55,458 nucleotides of DNA, from the NCBI GenBank assembly GCA_021798915.1, contig JAJZBM010000019.1:1-55458 (forward strand), written 5' to 3'. A model generated the notes under the pieces. That model made no database searches. It saw nothing but the letters and a program-made list of their open reading frames with translations, and was not told where the DNA came from. The translations under genes were made by a program, and so were the position numbers. The stretch comes from Pseudomonadota bacterium (GTDB lineage: Bacteria > Pseudomonadota > Alphaproteobacteria > Acetobacterales > Acetobacteraceae). Shown here in pieces: positions 52,305 through 55,458 of this stretch (the first letter of the stretch is position 1; each line of letters begins with the position of its first letter).

Positions 52305-52994
52305 ATGATGCGCCAGATCCTTGGCATTCGCGCCTGTCTCTTCGACGCCTATGGCACGATTTTCGACTTCGCCTCCGCCGCCGCGCGCTGTCCGGACATT
52401 CCCGAGGGCCAACGCAGCGCGCTCACCACGCTGTGGCGTGACAAGCAGTTGCAATACACTTGGCTCCGCAGCTTGCAGGGGCGTTATGCCGATTTCGAGC
52501 AGGTGACGAATGACGCGCTGGATTTCGCGCTCGACAGCCTCGGCCTCGCCTCGCCGGAGCGGCAGGCGCGTCTGATGGCGCTTTATCTCAGCCTGTCCCC
52601 GTTTCCTGAAGTGCCCGAGACATTGCGCGCCCTGCGCCAGGCCGGGTTCACGACCGCCATTCTCTCCAATGGCACGCCGGCGATGCTGGACGCGGCGATA
52701 CGCAACGCCGGACTGGAGACGCTTTTCGATGCCGTGTTCTCGGCCGACGCGGTGCAGGTATTCAAGACCCATCCGCGGGTTTACGAATACAGCCTGGAAA
52801 AGCTCGGCCTAGGCGCGGCGCAGGTTTCGTTTCAATCCTCCAACGCCTGGGATGCCTATGCGGCCTCGGCGTTCGGGATGCGCGTGGTGTGGTGCAACCG
52901 CTATGGCCAGCGCCGCGAGCGCCTCCCGGGGGCGCCGGATCACGAAGTGACCTCCCTCGCCGAACTTCCCGCACTCCTCGCCCCGCCGGGGTAA
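52305..52994 (+). CDS. (S)-2-haloacid dehalogenase (type II, HAD superfamily)
   Basis: 229 residues from ATG 52305 (ATG 52308 also possible). Type II haloacid dehalogenases replace halogen on 2-haloacids by hydroxyl via an Asp ester. Nucleophile Asp14 in [33 protein letters not shown] (motif II) and [15 protein letters not shown] (motif III Lys). The C-terminal [22 protein letters not shown] is diagnostic. Divergent from rph; convergent with the transglycosylase. Many chromosomal homologues have unclear natural substrates. Confidence 0.93.
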   Translation: MMRQILGIRACLFDAYGTIFDFASAAARCPDIPEGQRSALTTLWRDKQLQYTWLRSLQGRYADFEQVTNDALDFALDSLGLASPERQARLMALYLSLSPFPEVPETLRALRQAGFTTAILSNGTPAMLDAAIRNAGLETLFDAVFSADAVQVFKTHPRVYEYSLEKLGLGAAQVSFQSSNAWDAYAASAFGMRVVWCNRYGQRRERLPGAPDHEVTSLAELPALLAPPG

Positions 52995-53015
52995 GATCCA
53001 GCCGGGATAAGTCCA

Positions 53016-53573
53016 TCAGGGCGCGGTCGCGGGATTGACATAGGCGCGGGTCTCATTGGGCAGAGGCACGCCAGACTTGATGTGCGCGACCACCCGCTCC
53101 GGCCCGGCATTGTAGGCTGCGAGCATATTGGCCTCGCCCACCGCCTCGCGCATTTCCCGAAGATAGGCGGCGCCGGCGAGGATATTGTCACGCGGGTTGA
53201 AAGGGTCGGCGCCGAGCCCGTATTGCCGCCGGAGCTTGGCATAGGTCGCCGGCATGAGCTGCATCAGCCCGCGCGCGCCGGTCGCCGAGACCGCCCGCAC
53301 CCTGCCACGTGACTCCTTCTGGATGACCGCGCGGATAGTCCGCTGCGGGATGTCGAAACGCGCCGAAGCTTGCTGAATATACGGCCCCCAGGGGTCGCCG
53401 GGCGGGCCGGGGGCGGGGTAGCCGTCATAAAGCCGGACCCCGGTGGTCGGCGCCGGCGTCCGGCCCGCGCAGGCGGCGAGCAGGCCGAGTAGAACCAGCG
53501 CGAGCACCGCCCGCAACGTCGCGACATGACGCAAACCGTGCCGCCACCGGCTTTGCCGAGGAAAAACACCCAT
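53016..53573 (-). CDS. Lytic transglycosylase lipoprotein (SLT domain)
   Basis: Cleaves peptidoglycan glycan strands to 1,6-anhydro products; periplasmic, likely outer-membrane anchored. ATG 53573 gives 185 residues with a lipobox LLAAC (Cys35) behind a basic N-terminus; frames up to 53636 are alternatives. The SLT domain has IRAVIQKESRGRVRAVSATGARGLMQLMPATY with the catalytic Glu, then LAGAAYLREM and AAYNAGPERV. The domain is short but complete in motifs. Confidence 0.9.
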   Translation of the reverse strand: MGVFPRQSRWRHGLRHVATLRAVLALVLLGLLAACAGRTPAPTTGVRLYDGYPAPGPPGDPWGPYIQQASARFDIPQRTIRAVIQKESRGRVRAVSATGARGLMQLMPATYAKLRRQYGLGADPFNPRDNILAGAAYLREMREAVGEANMLAAYNAGPERVVAHIKSGVPLPNETRAYVNPATAP

Positions 53574-53653
53574 TGCCGCGCCTGGGTAGCCGATCGGCGC
53601 CGGCAGGCGGGGACACAATCGAGTGAGCGTGTCCACCGCCGGCGGGACGCTCG

Positions 53654-54232
53654 CTATCCGGCCGGACGCAGGCCGGCGCGGAAACGCTCGGCGAGGCGCG
53701 CGTAATGCACCGCCGTCCGGTCCCAGAGGGCGCGCTCCTCGGCGTCCATCACCCGTTTCAGCCGCGCCGGCGCGCCGGCCCAGAGTTCATTCGGACCGAT
53801 ACGCTTGCCCGGCGCGAGGAGACCGCCGGCGGCGAGCATCCCGCCCGCCGCGATCACCGCGCCGTCCAGCACCGTCGCGCCCATGCCGACGAAGGCACGG
53901 TGTTCCAGGGTGCAGGCATGGATGATGGCGGCATGGCCGATCGAGACGTCATCGCCGATTAGGGTCGCGAACGGGGTGCCGTTGGCCGCGCCACTGTTGA
54001 CGTGGATGATGGTGCCGTCCTGGATGTTGCAGCGCGCGCCGATGCGGATGGCGTTGTCGTCGCCGCGGAGGACGCATTGAAACCAGACACTGGAATGCGC
54101 CCCGATCTCGATATCGCCGATGAGGATCGCCCCCGGTGCGATCCAGGCTTCGGGATGGATGCGCGGCGTGACGCCATCGAGGCTGTAGACGAGCCCGCGC
54201 GCCGCATGATTTTCCGAAAAATCAGCGCACAT
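53654..54232 (-). CDS. Gamma carbonic anhydrase-like protein
   Basis: 192 residues forming a left-handed beta-helix of hexapeptide repeats (for example IGDIEIGAHSSVWFQCVLRGDD, IGARCNIQDGTIIHVNSG). Zinc ligands are suggested by His in DGTIIHVN, SIGHAAIIHAC and by the second His nearby. Possible CO2 hydration or binding in complex-I-like context; many homologues are inactive. It overlaps argC by 11 bases and is translationally coupled to it. Confidence 0.9.
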   Translation of the reverse strand: MCADFSENHAARGLVYSLDGVTPRIHPEAWIAPGAILIGDIEIGAHSSVWFQCVLRGDDNAIRIGARCNIQDGTIIHVNSGAANGTPFATLIGDDVSIGHAAIIHACTLEHRAFVGMGATVLDGAVIAAGGMLAAGGLLAPGKRIGPNELWAGAPARLKRVMDAEERALWDRTAVHYARLAERFRAGLRPAG

Positions 54233-55178
54233 GATCCACTTCCTTCTGGTTTGCGGCCACCGCCGCGAGGCCGAGCATCAGGCGCACGTTCTGCACCGCC
54301 GCCCCCGAAGCCCCCTTGCCGAGATTATCGAGCCGCGCCACCAGAACCGCCTGGCGATGCCCCTCATGGGCGAAGACGTGGAGTTCCATCGCATCGGAGC
54401 CCTCCGGCGTCTCCGCGGAGATTTTATCCTCCCCTCCCTCGGATACCGAAATCAGCGCCGCACCCCGGTAATGCCGGGCCAAAGCCGCACGCAGCGCGGC
54501 ACCGTCCGGTCGCCCGGGAAGTTCGTCCAGGAATACCGGGATCGAAACCAGCATCCCCTGACGGAAATGCCCGACCGAGGGGACGAAAAGCGGCCGCCGC
54601 GCGAGCCCGGCATAGCGCATGATCTCCGGCACGTGTTTGTGTTCGAGCCCGAGCGCATAAAGCTCGAACGCCGGACCCGAAACCGCCTCATGCGCCGCGA
54701 TCATCGTCCGCCCGCCGCCGGAATAGCCGGAGACGGCATTGATCGCGAGAGGCTGATCGGGGGCGATCAGCCCGGCCGCGACCAGCGGGCGCAGAAGGGC
54801 GATGGCGCCGGTCGCATAGCAGCCGGGATTGGCGACGCGCGCCGCGCCGGCGATCGCCGCCGCCTGCTCGTCCGCAAGCTCGGGGAAACCATAGACCCAG
54901 CCCGGCGCGGTGCGATGCGCGGTACTGGCGTCGAGAATGCGCGGCGCCTTCGCCCCGAGCGCCTCGACCAGCGCCACCGCCTCGCGTGCCGCCTGATCGG
55001 GGAGGCAGAGAACGACCAGATCGGCCGCCACCATCGCCGCCTGCCGCGCCTGGGCGTTCTTGCGCTCACGCTCGGGAAGATGGAGCAGCGTGATCCCGGC
55101 AACCCCCTCCAGCCGGGCGCGGATGCCAAGCCCCGTCGTCCCCGCCTCGCCATCGATGAACACGGTTTTGTTGGCCAT
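54222..55178 (-). CDS. argC: N-acetyl-gamma-glutamyl-phosphate reductase, type 2
   Basis: Third step of arginine synthesis: NADPH-dependent reduction of N-acetylglutamyl phosphate. ATG 55178 gives 318 residues; GTG/other starts slightly upstream (55190) are possible. The N-terminal NADP motif is FIDGEAGTTGLGIRARL, the short type of AGPR. The active Cys lies in VANPGCYATGAIALL, followed by the His region LEHKHVPEIMRYAG and SVGHFRQGMLVSIPV. It ends at DHV after an 11-base overlap with the carbonic anhydrase-like gene. The upstream side carries a repeat and an IS element. Confidence 0.95.
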   Translation of the reverse strand: MANKTVFIDGEAGTTGLGIRARLEGVAGITLLHLPERERKNAQARQAAMVAADLVVLCLPDQAAREAVALVEALGAKAPRILDASTAHRTAPGWVYGFPELADEQAAAIAGAARVANPGCYATGAIALLRPLVAAGLIAPDQPLAINAVSGYSGGGRTMIAAHEAVSGPAFELYALGLEHKHVPEIMRYAGLARRPLFVPSVGHFRQGMLVSIPVFLDELPGRPDGAALRAALARHYRGAALISVSEGGEDKISAETPEGSDAMELHVFAHEGHRQAVLVARLDNLGKGASGAAVQNVRLMLGLAAVAANQKEVDHVR

Positions 55179-55261
55179 GATCCCTCTCACCTTTGCCCGC
55201 CATCGAAGGCCGAAGCAGGGAGGAAGGCAAGCCCCCGACGATCGCAGCGGGGGCGTAAAAG

Positions 55262-55311
55262 AAAAATCGTTCTTTTTTATAAAAAAGAACCAAAAAATTT
55301 TTATCCTGTTT
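55262..55311 (+). repeat. AT-rich palindromic repeat, copy 4 (forward)
   Basis: Arms GTTCTTTTTT and AAAAAAGAAC (55269-55290) around AT, followed by CCAAAAAATTTTTATCCTGTT. It matches copy 1 (2362-2410) over about 50 bases. It lies between argC and the IS5-family end, not downstream of a plus-strand gene in this window, so a pure gap-type terminator role is less obvious here. Confidence 0.7.
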
Positions 55312-55333
55312 TGACGTACTGGTGCTGAACGCT

Positions 55334-55458
55334 AGGGCGTGTCGTCAATTTAGCCAAATCTCTGCGGCGACAAGGTGAACAGCGGCGAGGAAGTTCCTGG
55401 TGGTTTTGTCATAACGGGTGGCGATAGCCCTGAATTGTTTGATTTTAGCGAAGAAATT
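55334..55458 (-). mobile_element. End of an IS5-family insertion sequence (cut by window edge)
   Basis: The likely terminal inverted repeat GGGCGTGTCGTCAATT begins near 55334, preceded by CTA, a possible part of a short target duplication. The element continues beyond the window. The transposase reads on the minus strand toward this end. The exact boundary cannot be set without the other end. Confidence 0.75.
55345..55458 (-). CDS. IS5-family transposase, C-terminal 37 residues
   Basis: Partial frame open to the window edge and ending TGA at 55345-55347. It reads FFAKIKQFRAIATRYDKT and then RNFLAAVHLVAAEIWLN, the C-terminal signature of IS5-family DDE transposases (RYDKxxRNFLAAVHL). The catalytic residues and start lie outside the window. 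Only the identity of the family end is supported. Confidence 0.9.
   Translation of the reverse strand, partial: NFFAKIKQFRAIATRYDKTTRNFLAAVHLVAAEIWLN

Noticed and set aside
1-55458. CRISPR arrays, rRNA or tRNA genes, prophage
   Set aside because: No regularly spaced repeats, no conserved rRNA stretches, no cloverleaf with T-loop consensus in the gaps, and no phage genes were seen; short tRNA-like elements cannot be fully excluded by eye.

Overview
The window is GC-rich, gene-dense bacterial chromosome. The gene set (pheST, type 2 argC, UPF0262, DUF2059, a MoeA/MobA-like fusion, a CoxDEG module, NDUFA9-like reductase, TPR-sulfotransferase) and the protein style point to an alphaproteobacterium, most likely Acetobacteraceae. 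This is an inference from gene content; no rRNA or tRNA gene was seen. There is no CRISPR array and no prophage. The only mobile DNA is the end of an IS5-family element at the right edge.

Left part (1-6042): the 3' part of transketolase and gap (central carbon metabolism) converge on pheST. The junction is an AT-rich block with two oppositely oriented copies of a dispersed palindromic element, seen again near 50.3 kb and 55.3 kb.

Middle left (6043-21334), the most accessory-looking region: a seven-gene plus-strand operon (PRISE-like reductase, YciI-like protein, Gfo/Idh/MocA dehydrogenase, zinc alcohol dehydrogenase, CUT2-type permease, periplasmic binding protein, and a natural ATPase-permease fusion). 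It meets a minus-strand pair: a 3-hydroxyisobutyrate-dehydrogenase-like enzyme and a regulator-like protein made of a winged helix fused to a leaderless solute-binding domain. A second plus-strand operon follows: butanediol-dehydrogenase-like enzyme, intradiol ring-cleavage dioxygenase, GFA-family protein, acyl-CoA-dehydrogenase-fold oxidase or monooxygenase. Together they look like one uptake-and-catabolism locus, possibly for a polyol or glycoside yielding a hydroxyquinol-type aromatic. Similar dyads lie upstream of both operons.

Centre (21355-33576): mtnA, UPF0262, DUF983, TPR-sulfotransferase, an SDR, the periplasmic methionine sulfoxide reductase subunit MsrP coupled to a small membrane protein instead of MsrQ, an HMG-CoA-lyase-like enzyme, an orphan membrane sensor, a lipoprotein, and an NDUFA9-like reductase.

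Nitrogen assimilation (32140-39992): gltD, a DUF2059 gene, gltB and an ammonium transporter in one direction. A perfect hairpin abuts the gltB ribosome-binding site, and the transporter carries Glu where the first pore histidine is expected.

Molybdenum hydroxylase maturation (40014-45408): a compact six-gene operon coxG-coxD-coxE-xdhC(N)-xdhC-mocA without catalytic subunits beside it.

Right part (45495-55458): an ion antiporter, a sulfur-handling trio (DsrE-like, TauE-like, TIGR01244-like), a beta-roll surface or secreted protein, msrB, rdgB-rph, a haloacid dehalogenase, a lytic transglycosylase, a gamma carbonic anhydrase and argC, then the IS5-family end.
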